Shown here in pieces: positions 39,718-51,591 of a DNA stretch of 64,000 nt. Location: positions 40,024 to 104,023 of the forward strand of contig JADHZB010001368.1 of the NCBI GenBank assembly GCA_015657535.1. Reading direction: 5' to 3'. Position 1 is the stretch's first letter; each line of letters opens with the position of its first letter. A program made the translations under genes and the position numbers. This stretch comes from Nephromyces sp. MM_2019. Its lineage: Eukaryota > Apicomplexa > Aconoidasida > Nephromycida. Under the pieces are notes generated by a model. The model searched no databases. It was not told the origin of the DNA and saw only the letters and a list, made by a program, of their open reading frames with translations.

Positions 39718-39876
39718 TATATTATAGGCACCGTAGCATACTACCTGGTAAAGGCAGTAATTTCCCGAAAAAGAGAGCAACATCAGGCCGCCACTTCTTC
39801 ATGGGGCTCATATATTATAGGTACCGTAGCATACTACCTGGTAAAGGCAGTAATTTTCAGAAAAAGAGAGCATCAC
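39718..39876 (+). repeat. direct repeat, two copies of about 65 bases
   Basis: Copies at about 39718-39783 and 39811-39876 share TATTATAGG(C/T)ACCGTAGC and ACTACCTGGTAAAGGCAGTA followed by AAAAAGAGAGCA, offset by 93 bases. They lie just upstream of the HPR gene's start codon on the opposite strand, so they are in its promoter side. Confidence 0.85.
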
Positions 39877-40099
39877 TAGGAATACTTACTGGAAATGGAT
39901 GCAATAGGAAACGAGGAAAAAGGGATTGAAGAAGGTGAAGGGATAGAGAGGATTCGCTGTTATTAAAGCAAAAAAGTATACTGACATTCCATAAAGCAAA
40001 AAACTGCTCAATATTATCAATTTGAGCGCTACCTCAAGCTGTGTGGTGAACTTTTGAAGCTTCAAACATAGCACAACCGATTGAAAAACCATCGTTCTT

Positions 40100-40332
40100 G
40101 GATATTTTCATGGTAAATACTCTGGAAATGCCTTGTTTTTCGATAGTTTTATACCAAAATTCAGTAAAACACTTGCTTTTTGATAATTTCATGATACAAA
40201 TTCCGGAAATGCCTCGTTTTTGTAGAATTTCATGATAAATACTCTGGAAATGCCTCGTTTGAGATTTTCACGGTAATTACTCCTCAAAAGCGTTGTTTTT
40301 TGAGAATTTCTCGGTACAAATTCTGTATCGCA
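40100..40332 (+). repeat. imperfect tandem repeat, unit about 40-50 bases, about five copies
   Basis: The phrase TTTCATGGTAAATACT followed by CTGGAAATGCCTTGTTTTT and a T-rich spacer recurs about five times with substitutions (ATTTCATGATACAAATTCCG, TTTCACGGTAATTACTCC, TTTCTCGGTACAAATTCT). It is not coding in any continuous frame. Confidence 0.75.
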
Positions 40333-42435
40333 AAATCTGGTACAGAAAATAGAAGCATGCTGTACCCCGATGATTCGATTATAGCTACGCTTTTACGCGC
40401 TACTTTGCTGTTGTAGATATCATGGATAAATTTCAAGGCTTAGTTACTTTCGAGTGGAAGAAGAAGAAAAGGCTAATAGAAGAAATAGATACTACATAGA
40501 ACTAGAGAGGACTTAAAGACTAGCGTCAGCGGAACCGCGAGAGTTGACATTCATACCATAAGCTCAGCTATCAAAGCTAAGAAACAGCAGACTTTATAGA
40601 GCTTCATCCGCCTGTCAGATTTTTCTAAAGACTTTCTTGGAGAAAATGTATATAAAATGGTATATTTTTATCAACTCAAAACTACATCGCTCCAATGATT
40701 GACCTTATCTCAAAAAAAAAGTGATGAAATCTCATGAAAGTCAATTTAACTTTATATTTGTTCCTCATCAGCAAAGCGTGAAATATTGCATGTTTCATGC
40801 AAATTAACAGAAGACACACCAATGCCACTCCCTCTTGGAAAGGGAATATATGAGAAAAGTTATCATTGAGAACCATTTAGGGGCTTAGATCAGTGTTTTG
40901 AATTTTTTTTCTCTTCTTATCAGTAACTAAAGAATAAAATTTTTTGTAGACATTTTAATGATTTCTGCATGAGCATGGCGGGTTTAAAAGCGTAGAAAAG
41001 TTTGTCGATTTATCCTTCTCATCAATTTCACGTTTTTGTGGGCGAGAGAGCAAAATATAAATTACAAATTTCAAGTGAAGAGTTTTTATTTGATAAATCG
41101 TACAAATATAGAATGATAGATTTCGAAAACCAGCATTACTACTAACCTCGAAATGCTGAGTTTGCCCGAATTATTCGAGGAAACCTCAGTCTAGACGTAG
41201 ATTATGCGGAAGCTTGTTATATCCGAAGCGATAAACTTTTTTTTTTCAAAGTATGAAGAAGGCTTTAGTGCAAAAAAAAGAATATTGAGGAGGTAAAATC
41301 AATGGTAGTTAGAATTAATGTAGAAGTCTACCTGGAATGTAAAGGCTAACAGCAAGTTGAAAAGTTCTATACAAATTTATTTCAGCCATGCAATTTTTTA
41401 CGAGATTGTGATAAGCAGCCTCTGGAAAAAATCTTGAAAAATGTAAGCCTTTCATGTTCATCTGGCTTTGCTTTTACTTTAATTATTTTTCTTTTCCTGC
41501 TCATCTTTTGCTTTTAGTTTTATTATTTCTCGTTCCGTTGACCCCCTTTGTGATGCTGAAAAAGTCACCGTACGCATCACAGGCATGACCTACACCGAGC
41601 CGTACGGAACACACTTTGATCACCAAGCAAACTACTTTCGGTCACATGACAGACGAATAAATACTTGTAAGATGCCATTCTCAGCCTTTTAAAAGTGGTT
41701 TTAGCCTTCATTCTCGCGGTAAAACTTTTTCGGCACTCAGAAACTTCAAACCATGTAATGTGTGCTGTCTCTATCATTTGAGTAGCAGTCAGCGCAAGCT
41801 TTCGCAAGCACACTTGTTCTATTGCGTTTCCAAACGGATAAATTGATCATTAAATAGATACTTGCTCTTGGAAATAAGATTCAAAAGCACCTAACAAACA
41901 TTGTTTTGAATAGAATTCTGATAGAACAGGCGTAGAGAGGTTTTCAAACTATTTGTTCAAGTGCGCGAAAACCCCCTTACGCTTGGAATCATCTGGGATG
42001 ATCGTTTAATTCGCTCATAAAGTGAACTAGAAAAAAGTTTCGCCACAGAGGAATATATATTATCCTTTTGTAAATAAGTTTGTAGAGCGAAGTATAAACC
42101 ACCGAGTCATACTCTGTTGAAAAGCCAAAATTGCCTTCTTTGGCGTTTGCAAGCGGGTTCAGTTTCAAAGGGTTAGAAATGCTTATTATATGCAAATATA
42201 TACCGTAGGAGACCAGCGTGAAACATTCCTCGTCCTTTTAGAGCAACTCATATAATATCAATACTTTAGGGGGTATTGAATGGGTTTGATTTTTATACGT
42301 TATTCAAAATCTATGTGACAAGTGTGATGTCTTTGCAAAGATACCACTGTGAGGAGCAAGAAAAGCTTGTAATCATAAGCAGCTTGAGATGTCTAGTGAT
42401 CTTGTTAGGCCCATAAAGCGTCCGGACAAGCAGAC

Positions 42436-42668
42436 TTGAAGTCGAGATATTTTGCTACGGAACTGACTGTACAACTTCATCCAAATTTGAAAATCGATAT
42501 AAATTCAAACAGGAACCATTCTGCTGAAAATAAAGTCATGCCACTTATTTTCATGCATGCTTGCCAGGAGATGCCTAGTTTTTCACTACAGAGAGTTTAT
42601 CCTATGGTTAAATCACTTTTAAAAATATACGAAATCCTGCTGAATGTACAGGAAAGAACAGAGTTCAG
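42436..42668 (+). CDS. possible coding exon, unidentified
   Basis: Open stretch of 77 codons with balanced composition, including NKVMPLIFMHACQEMPSF and YPMVKSLLKIYEILLN, ending at a usable donor TTCAG|GTTTAC. It has no ATG at its 5' end. A separate ATG at 42387 reads MSSDLVRPIKRPDKQT in another frame and stops at once. No other plus-strand exon nearby can be joined, so it is an orphan candidate. Confidence 0.22.
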
Positions 42669-44218
42669 GTTTACCAGTGGTGCTACTGGTGGGTGCTATG
42701 AGAGGTTTGTGTTTGATTTCTTTTGTGTGTGGGTAGTGTACGACTTGTTTTGTATGTGGTTCCTTATCCTCTCTCTTCTTTTTAATCTCCTTCCTCTCCC
42801 TCTTATTTTTAATCTCCTGCTTCTCCCTCTTCTCTCCCTTCTACTCCCTCTTCTTTTTTTCATCTACCGCTTTCCCCCCTTTTTCATGCTAAGGACTTTA
42901 AAAAATATTATAAGTATACTAGTTGCATTTTTAGTTTAAGCTAATAAGACAGCAAATCCAGAGCTTCCGTAAAGCTATTTACACCACAATATTAAATCAC
43001 GCAGCACCTCCCTCAATAGCAATGAACTGAAATAGCAAAATTTCTCAAATTTACAACTCCATGGAAATATAGTAAATGTGATTAAGGCCACAGCAGAAAG
43101 TTTAGCACAATGCACCCAAATACATTGCTGCACACACGTTCATAGTGTTATAAAAAGGGATTTGCACGGAGACACAACGAAAAGCATACCAGAAATGCTT
43201 ACGCAAAGAGAAAAATTCTGATAGCGAAGAGACTAGATCCGCAAGAAGAGTGCAGGGAAGCACCCAGTACAAGAGGCGAAAATAGCCAATGAAGCATACC
43301 ACGTCTTCTTCTCCGTCTATCTATTCAAAAAAAGAATTTCTACTCGGAAAAAGGTTATAAAATGAGTAGGGAAATGAACACGGTTTCAAACCATCTCACT
43401 ACGAGCAGTAGACTCAATGATATATAGGCTTCTATATATGTAAACATGCAGCGAAGAGCTAGAAGAAAAATAGTAGCGAAATACTTTAAATCACACAGAA
43501 AAGGTGCAATTGCAGGCGAATATATTAAAGCCCAAAGTAACAGAATAAACTTGCCATCACAAGGAAAGTTCTCGCAAAAGGCTCCGCAGCAAGAATCATG
43601 AACTTACCGGCTTAGCAACAGCAGTGTATACAAATAAGATAGATGTGACTAAAACTATAGCAGGTTCATAAGCTAATTTTCAGGCGTAGCAATCTATAAA
43701 GGCTATTAGAGCTACTTAATAAACGTGCAAAAAAAAAGGATAAACTCCATAAAAGACAGATTAGCGATGAAAGTGAGCTAGAAATCGGTACCTACAACCT
43801 CCAGGAATACCAATTTACATGACTTTGCAGCTCGTCCCCTAACAGGCGTCCTTAAGCATATACACTAAATCGCAAAACCACGTCAAAATGCTTATTACGC
43901 AATAAATAGCGCCGAACTTTTCTGAAGGAACAGTAAAATTAGAGTTATAATAAATTCATGTAAAGCCGCGCTGCAACAGCATCTACTAATAGTGATATAT
44001 CTTCAGCTCAAAAAAGCATCAACTCTAGTAACTGAGCCAAATCTAGAAAACAGTATTACTAAAAGATACTAGTTAATGCGGAGCCTGCAGGGCCTCGTTT
44101 TAATTGCCGGTCTTTATCTTGTAATACATTTTTTGAGTAACTAAAAGAAGATAACTTCAACTTTTTCCCTCCATATAGGTGAAACTGCTTTTAATTGAAA
44201 GTCAAAGGTATATAATCT

Positions 44219-45731
44219 TCAAGAAAGACCCTCCCATTCAAGCTGCTGAGTTGATACAACCATCTGTCGTGACATGCCAAGCGATATGACCGAACAAGAT
44301 GCTTTAATTATACTGATGCGGCACTTCAAGCCCTTAAAAAGGTTCCCAAATGCGAGACACGCCTGGAATGTAGGAAGAGCACTGCGAAACACAAGAAACG
44401 GGAGGTACAGCGTTCTCAATAAAGCCAAAACAATTTAAACTTCAAGAGCAAACGCTAAGGCAATCAAGGACCTCGCAAAAGTGTGAGAAAACTATTTTTT
44501 ATACGCTGCAACAGCTGTTGAGGACATTTAAGGTGTAAAAGTACTACACGAAAAATAGGGAATCTAGGATTTAACAATCTTCTGAAGAAATAACAAGAAT
44601 AAAGAAACTAGTAGAAGCATTCTAAGCATGTATGCCCGCGTGAAAATATAGCAAAATAAAGATATGCAAAAAAAACCAAAAATACTCAGTAGGAGAGTAG
44701 AGGCAAGCTTGGGGCACCATCACAAGAAAGCAGTAAAAGATAGAAAGTGCAAATTAAGAACTCAGAGAAGTATAGTAGGTAAAGCCTCCAAATGAGACCT
44801 TCAAGGAGCAACTATATATGTAAAGACAAGAGAGCATAGTATCCATCAAAATACGCATAATTAGGCATCGAAACATTAGAAATAACTCGGAAAAAAACAG
44901 AGGGAGAACCTACACATACACACACGATATTTCAACAGCATACCTGTCACGCAAATTAAATAGTAAGGTGACGACTTTTTTCTTGAACCCAATAAAAACA
45001 AAACTGATAAATGAAGGCATAATAATAATCAGATAAGTTAATTTTGCGTGTAATTTTTAAGAGAATACTACGCTAAAGGCTAATCTGTAAAGCAGTGGTT
45101 GAATAAAGTATACTGCTAGTGTGGGTAGGAAAGAAGAAAAAGCTACGATAACATATAGAGAGCTGAGAAGCCCAAATTCCATTCAATCAGAATGGAGCTA
45201 AATTTGAGGTCAATATACAGCCAATAGTTACAAGGATCAAAGAAGCAGATTTCAGACCTATCAGCAAAAAAAAAGACTGAAAAACCTCTAGATCCATCAA
45301 AAAATATACAGTAAAAAGAATTGTAGAAAGAACTAATAATAATACATACAAATGATGATTTGACTACATCTAAAAATATTATACTCTATCGTTATAAGTG
45401 CAAAATATAACAAAAGCTCAAGTGCATCTGCATCTCCCAAAGAGTATATTGTAAAAAACTCAGCCGATGCTTCTTACTTAATATTTAAAGATAGCGTAAC
45501 TATCAAGTTGCTCTCATCGATCTTCAAGAACTCTAAAGCGCATAAATCCAAACCACGAATTCCGATCAGATTTACTATGGACGACTCAACCAGTTCCTCA
45601 ATTTCCTCCCTCTGCATAGGGAATACTTCGCGTCTTCGCGATTCATTTTGTATGTCTCTGCAAAGGAAAGCATTGATAATATATATAAACTCATCTTCGT
45701 GTATATCAAGATTCAAGCTAAAAACCTTACT
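44219..45731 (-). CDS. RPP14/POP5-like RNase P/MRP subunit, C-terminal part
   Basis: Two exons, 45731-45478 and 44381-44219, join in phase (donor ATTAA|GTAAGA, acceptor TTTCGCAG|TGCTC) and encode 138 residues to the stop. The chain starts with a beta-like segment KVFSLNLDIHEDEF, then a helix EEIEELVESSIVNLIG, a strand ALEFLKIDESNLIVTLSLNI, a helix around QACLAFGNLFKG and a final strand KCRISIIKASCSVISLG. That order and the KG-K-C-(R/A)-(I/F) strand match the Rpp14/Pop5 protein fold of nuclear RNase P and MRP, which supports pre-tRNA 5' processing. Compared with the family there is an Arg/Glu-rich insert (QNESRRREVFPMQ) before the first helix. The N-terminus and initiator are not resolved; the upstream exon 47466-47417 may belong here. 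The alternative acceptor CTTTGCAG inside the first exon would shorten it. Confidence 0.5.
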
Positions 45732-47204
45732 CTGTTTAAATGAGCATAAGCTGCAGCTTGAGCTGAAAGCACTGTAATTAGCAATGAAAAGCAACGAGGG
45801 CGTAAAATAAAAAGTTTTGCAGCACACGCCAAGATGAGCAGACAAACGAGGCTGAAGCTACGAGTAAAAACAAAGAAGGCACTCGAAAAAAAATGTAGCA
45901 CGTGCAAATAAGCGGCAAATATTTTTTGGTTAATACTGAAGATATAAACTTCAACTATCCACTCCCATAGCTCATTAATCAGCAAACACACCAAAGAGAC
46001 AAGCTTCAACCATCCACTCCCATAGCAACCCCTAGAGACAAACTTAAAATATCCAATCTCAGAACTCATTTTTTGCGTTTTATTTGTAAAAGTAGATGAA
46101 ACGGCGGTCTTCACGGAATGAGGAAAGAGGATTGTGAAATCATTTTGAAAATTCCGACACCACAATAAAAACGTAGCAATAAAGGCCACTTGCTTAGCCA
46201 CGAACTATCGACGTTTACATGCATTGCAAAAAAGGCTCTGCAGCCTCAATTGACGCGTTGTAAACACAGTAGCAAAAGGCATTTTTCAAAGCTTTGCAGT
46301 AAGCAAGTTATGCGGCTAACGATACACTACTCATTCTTACACAACCAAGAGGGTGTAGCATCTTTCGAGCGTAGTTTGAAACGTTTTTGCGCAGCAAGAA
46401 GATTCGTCAAGGTCACCGAAAAAGGGAGCAACAACACTCTGATCTCCCATCCAGGAAATCTCCATAGCAAAGAAGTGTAAGCCAACAAACGTGTGGCCTC
46501 AATTATGACACGACCGTGCAAGACGGACTGCACGCTATACTTTCCTTCAATATGTATATTTATGGGCAAAAGTCTTCGTGATATCAATATGTCTCGCAGT
46601 ATGTATATATACGCCGGGAGGTTATCTGATTATAACCAGAAGTAATTCTTCTACATTTAAGAATACATAATTTGGACCTACTTCTCGTGCTTCAACGAAA
46701 AGGGTCTGGAGTGAAAGGTGAAAAAGCATAATCAGCAATATATCGCTGGTTATGCTACTTCGTATAGTCACTTCAGAGCGACCTTATGTAGTTAGGAACC
46801 ATTTGAAAGTATAGTTTCAAGGTCGTCGGAATGAATTTTTAATTTCCTTCTCTAATGACGCCAAATATCCAATATCAAGGAAAGATTGTCGAAATACAAA
46901 ACTCAGATTTTTGTATGTTTCACGTGTGTAACTTGAATTGTATGTGTGAACTTCTTGGTTCCACGAGAAGCAGAGAGCAGTTATGTTCTGCGCGTGCAAC
47001 ACGTAATGAGGTTGTGGGGCGTGATAAGGATAGTAGATTCTATTACGAGCATCTCTCTAGCTACATTTACCGCTAATGCCTAGGATAAGAAATACGAATA
47101 TCTAGACGAGGATAAGCGCAGCTAACTAAAAAGAAAAGCTCGACCGGGGCTACTTGCAGCTGAGAAAAATCTCGTGATGGACTTCATGTTGTACCTACGA
47201 TATG

Positions 47205-47466
47205 CTACTGATTGAATATTCTTTTTTTAGTTAAATCTTGGATATCAGAGTAAAATTTGCATGGAGTATTTTTGCGAAAAAACGTTATTTCAGAGACATT
47301 CCGAAGCGGAATAAAAGGCTTTAATGTAAACCCACAAATACTAGCAGTTCTAAAAAAGTCTAGAGTTTTCAAACCATCCAAAAGCATCAATTGTAGCTCT
47401 CTTTTGGGCAGCTTACCTTTCCTTTGCTTGTAGATAGGGCTCTTTATTTTGCTGCTTCTCACCCAT
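47205..47466 (-). CDS. candidate 5' exons of an unresolved minus-strand gene
   Basis: Exon 47466-47417 begins at an ATG in an unusually strong context (GCCGCCATGG) and reads MGEKQQNKEPYLQAKE up to a consensus donor AAAG|GTAAGC. After about 75 bases an open segment from 47340 (acceptor TGCTAG|TATTTG) continues in phase with CGFTLKPFIPLRNVSEITFF and KNTPCKFYSDIQDLTKKR, ending at a stop at 47205. A donor CA|GTAGCA near that stop could extend it. It lies upstream of, and on the same strand as, the RPP14-like exons and could supply their N-terminus, but the phases I can see do not join. No family recognised. Confidence 0.35.
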
Positions 47467-48218
47467 GGCGGCAAGTTGTAAATGCGGATCAGAGTGTTAT
47501 TCAGGACTAGTGACTAAACTGTCGGGTAGCGACAATGTTTACCTTGACAATTACAGCTCCACAATGGGTTGAGGTGAAATACGACTGGAGAAAATTCTTA
47601 TTGCAAAATCATGCTGCACTGCTTTAGCAAATAATTTTAATCGCAATGTGTGGGTGTATATTTTATAGAAAATATCTCACTTGAGCAATGCTTCACCCGG
47701 AAACATGAAAAATCGCAATGAGAGGAAAACGCAGATATAGCAAGAGCAATCTAGACGTTGTGATAGCTTGAATAGGTAAATAAACGCTGTAAAATTGAGT
47801 ATATAGCGTTTTTCCCAGTTTGTTGAAACTGTAGTACCAGCGAATAAACGTTATCATATTGAGTATACTAATTTGCTATCAACAGATTCTTGAAATTCTA
47901 TCTTTAATGAGCACTGCAACAGTAAAGATTAAAAGAGAGTTTGCAAACGCATTTCAACCTGCTTGATTTATGGCAATTAGTTTTACCGAAGCATAAGGAG
48001 CCTTTTAGGTATCATAAAATGACATTATTCGGGCACTTTAGTATCAGTTGCAACGTAGTACCTCAACCTTAACTAAGCAAAAAATCTTAGGGTTACTCAG
48101 AATCAGCAACTTTCAGGCGGTAGTAATCTGGCAACCACTCAAGCACTCCGAGTGTCGCTATTCCCCTTGAAGGTATAATCAAAAGCGAGCTAGAAGCTAA
48201 CTTAAAACTACCGAGGCA

Positions 48219-48306
48219 GCACTATCTCAGATAGAAGGCAGCGTTACCCCAGACAAAACACAGTGTTATCTCTGATAGAAAACATTGCTATCTCAAACGG
48301 AAAACA
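48219..48306 (+). repeat. 22-base tandem repeat, four copies
   Basis: Four consecutive 22-base units at 48219-48240, 48241-48262, 48263-48284 and 48285-48306. They follow the pattern GTGTTATCTCTGATAGAAAACA with several substitutions per copy. Noncoding context. Confidence 0.8.
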
Positions 48307-48773
48307 TGAACGCTTAAAAGAGAAGTCTCCCAGCGCGTCAGCACTACAGTGAACAGAAAGGTACGGCACTTGTAGGCAAGCACCTCGTACGTCTGCAAGA
48401 AAATAGACTATGCATCCACGGTTATAACATATATATGGCGAAATTTCCTACCCGACAAGGCAACGAAGCAAAGCGGCAAAAAACCATTCACCATCACTTC
48501 AGAATTGACATTTTCCAGTTTTTCTTTGATCCCATGTATGCAGACTACTTGATCTACAAAGTAGGACTGCTGCGCTTTTACGCAGACTTTGGTACGACGG
48601 CACCAGTCACCAACTCAGCATGATGCGCTGATCTCACTATGATTAAGATGAAGTTGTCACAATGTCGGTTCACGTCAGTTTCTTTCCTATGAAATGCACA
48701 AGGTACCTCATGAGATAGCCTGCTGCTTGACTCGAAATCTACCAAAATAGCAAGTATCTACAGTGCTCATGAC

Positions 48774-48884
48774 CTGTAGTCCACGCAAGGACCCATTGTA
48801 CACAAAAGGCGCTCTGTACAGTAAAAGCTGACGATCCTTAAGAGCAAGATATTCAATTTTCATAGCAGTCTTGCTCTTGTTCCA
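48774..48884 (-). CDS. orphan internal exon, 37 codons
   Basis: Phase-0 exon bounded by acceptor CCTCAG|TGGAAC and donor CTACAG|GTCATG. It encodes WNKSKTAMKIEYLALKDRQ then a stretch with LLLYRAPFVYNGSLRGLQ. The open frame extends beyond both splice sites (48935-48708), so it could equally be a single 75-codon ORF. Composition is clearly protein-like, but I cannot place it in a gene or family. Confidence 0.3.
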
Positions 48885-49010
48885 CTGAGGGGCTAGTTCA
48901 TCGTGCCGGTTATACTTGTTATTCTTAATTTTCAAAAGACTGCAGGTTTGCGCAAAATCCAGGCAACGTCGCCGATGAGTGCAGTTTTAAGTTTACACTG
49001 CTTAAACGCC

Positions 49011-49175
49011 ATTATTCGGTAGTTTTTTTGGTGTTGTTATTCGGTAGTTATTTTACTTTCATTACATGGTACTTCTGCTATCAATATACGGTAGTAATTT
49101 TGCTGTGATTATACGGTTGTAATTTTTCTCTTCGTACGGTAGTAATTTTGCTGACTATACGGTACTTCTTTTGCC
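49011..49175 (+). repeat. imperfect tandem repeat of a CGGTAGTAATTTTGCTG motif
   Basis: About six copies of a 25-30 base unit centred on ATACGGTAGTAATTTTGCTG (earlier copies ATTCGGTAGTTTTTTTGG and CATGGTACTTCTGCTATC, later copies ATACGGTTGTAATTTTTC and TACGGTACTTCTTTTGCC). A related GGTA(N)n GTAATTTT phrase appears in the direct repeat at 39.7-39.9 kb. Confidence 0.75.
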
Positions 49176-51591
49176 AAGTAGTATAAACGACACGTAACGA
49201 CCCACACCACTAAATCTCAACAACGCGCTCAGGAGATGAAATTGTCAGCAAATTGAGTACCAAACGACAGATATCGGCAGCATTGGATTAATGTGGATAA
49301 AACGCACTTCGGCGGGATTTTCCGAGAGAGCTATGAGTAACTGCCAATACGGACCTAACTGACAATATCACTGCTTGTAAAGAATCAGAGTAAAGATGCC
49401 GACGATTCGATCAATCTCCACAAAGAGGGGTTTTCTCCTAGAGTTTCTCCAGAGGAAAGCAAGGCACTACAACAAAGCAGGCACAAATCACAAAGCACAC
49501 CATCAGAGGTATTCAGGTAACCAGGCAGCCATGAAAGTGTGTACAAAATGCAAAGGAATAGTTTACTACTTGCAGCCAGCGCTTCACTAGACGAAAAAAT
49601 AATCTCATGAAATATGCATTACATAACATCAATGTGATGCAGAAGTTCCAAGAAATCTTTTATGAGTTCAGATGTCTCATAAGAGACATATTAGCTGCTT
49701 AGCAGGTATGTCTATTTAGACCGCAAGGTTATATCAGCAAGTGGGGCACTTTTGACTACCAGAAAAAAATGCAAAGTTTCATACACACAGGGTCTTCTAC
49801 AAGTGTTGAAAGAATTCAACACATTTTTGATTGGGAAAATTTTTTTTTCTACCTTTAAATGCCCGTAGAAGCATTTTAAAAAGAGATGCATGTATACTGG
49901 TAGCAAACAAAAGAAAAGTCATGGAAAAAAGCTGCTAAGAGGGGGGAAACGTTTAACAGAACCCTCTTTTGGGCATTCTGAACAGTATCATGGTTCTTTG
50001 GGGAGATACCCTTTATTCATACAGGCGTATAAAATTTCCCACCTGGTACAATTCAATGCACGGCGCAACACGAAAGTCTATGCAAAAAAAAAGTATAGAG
50101 TACATGCACATTTATGTGCTTTAATCAGCCACGAAAATCCCTTAGGGCAATCGGACCAGCGTGACTACGGCAGGATTTACCGAACGGCCACACACTAGAG
50201 TGAAGAGAAAATGTGACTTATCCCTCAAGTCGAATTTTCCCTTCACTGGGTGATAAAAAAATGCACGACAAACTCCACGGAAACTACGTTCACAACGTAC
50301 ATAACATAGCATTAGACAAAAGCTCATCTGTACGCTCAGCTCAGCACTAGCCTGTATAACGCATTACTGGCTGCGTAAAAAAAAATAGTAGGGGTGAATA
50401 TCTATCTTCAGAGTGACCCATTTTCAGCAGATTGGATGGCATCCTGACTTGGAGGGCTTGAAAAAGACATAAAAAACCGTGCCCTCTATTGGGGGCAACA
50501 CAATTTATTTTTTTTCAATTCAAGAAATGAAGAGGGGTAGGCGCCTCGTAAGCAAATCTGAGCAAAAAGCTCACCATTAAGATGAAAAAATGGCCAGTAG
50601 CCATTGCAGTAATAGTAAACATAGCAAGAATTCGCCTTGAGAGACAAAAATTAGAAGATACCTCCAAAAGAATGTATGATTTTGCTCATTTTTTGAGCAT
50701 GGATTGAGGAGTAGTCATTCCCGAAGACAGCCTTGGAGCGGTAGTGCTCCAAAAGACCTTTCCGAGCGGGTTTGTTGTACAAAAATACGTATTCGATAGG
50801 CATATTCTGGCAGAAAATATACAAATTAAGAAGCAAGAATCAGATGAAACAACCTTATGCACAATGAGAAAGAGAGGCATATATCCCACTAGGGGAAAAA
50901 AAAATACCTCACTACAAAGGACACTGAAACGAGCAAGAGAGAAGGTAGATTTTTCCTTCTAAGTATAGAGAACAAAGGCTAAATGTGAAGAAATGATATG
51001 ATGGAGGAAACTAATGCCACTTCTAAACAGTTTAGAATAACTGCAAACCTCCACGGCAGCATACATAGCTGACGAATAGTCGCTATATTAAACATATAAG
51101 GCACTTTCCAACTTAGTCCCACGCTTTCGGGGTGATTGAAATAAAAGTATGGAAATTCCATCTTGTATAACAAAAAGATCTTTCAAGTAATCCCTGTAAG
51201 TCCACCCAAGAATAAATACTGAAACTGCCATTACTCCAGTGAATAATTTTGAAGCATCTAATCAGAATCTTATCAAAAAATTCGTATGGTCGAAATTGGG
51301 AGAAAATGGATGAAATTGGGCGAAATTGACAGTATTTGGCTCAAATTCTCTAAACAAACACACTTTTATCTACAAACTACAAAGATCCTAGTAAAATCAT
51401 CCAAAAGAGAATACTCCAGAAGAATAAAAGCGTGATAAAAATGCATTATCTCTTCAATATAACAAGAATGAGGCAGGTAGCACCAAAATTTCTTTTCCTT
51501 CCGCTAAATATATGTGCTTCTTAAAAGGGTTGAAACTACAGATACCTACAAAAGGGCTGCATGAAATAACACACCACCACCTTCTACAACG

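Larger units (their letters stand above)
39645..44218. other. intergenic and repeat-bearing, no firm gene
   Basis: Region between the start of the HPR gene and the end of the RNase P subunit-like gene. It contains two local repeats (39718-39876 and 40100-40332) and one doubtful coding stretch (42436-42668). Otherwise only short ORFs occur, including minus-strand 41577-41813 and 43102-43302, without motifs. Confidence 0.5.
45732..51591. other. unresolved region with orphan minus-strand exons and tandem repeats
   Basis: Contains candidate minus-strand exons at 47417-47466, 47205-47340 and 48774-48884, plus two tandem repeats, but no complete gene. ORFs 45713-46201 minus, 49890-50198 plus and 50744-50962 plus are long by length but lack starts, motifs and codon balance. 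The parts from about 49.2 to 51.6 kb show nothing I can support. Confidence 0.45.

Noticed and set aside
42700..42939. Hydrophobic C-terminal half of the 42436-42939 plus ORF
   Set aside because: After the donor at 42668 the sequence becomes a CT-rich repeat (CTTCTCCCTCTT), which fakes Leu/Pro/Phe-rich protein.
45713..46201. 162-codon minus-strand ORF with hydrophobic stretches
   Set aside because: It overlaps the better supported RPP14-like exon in another frame, has no domain pattern and its hydrophobicity follows from a T-rich strand.
48219..49175. Repeat blocks considered as a CRISPR-like array
   Set aside because: Units are contiguous or diverged with no unique spacers, and the surrounding genome is eukaryotic.
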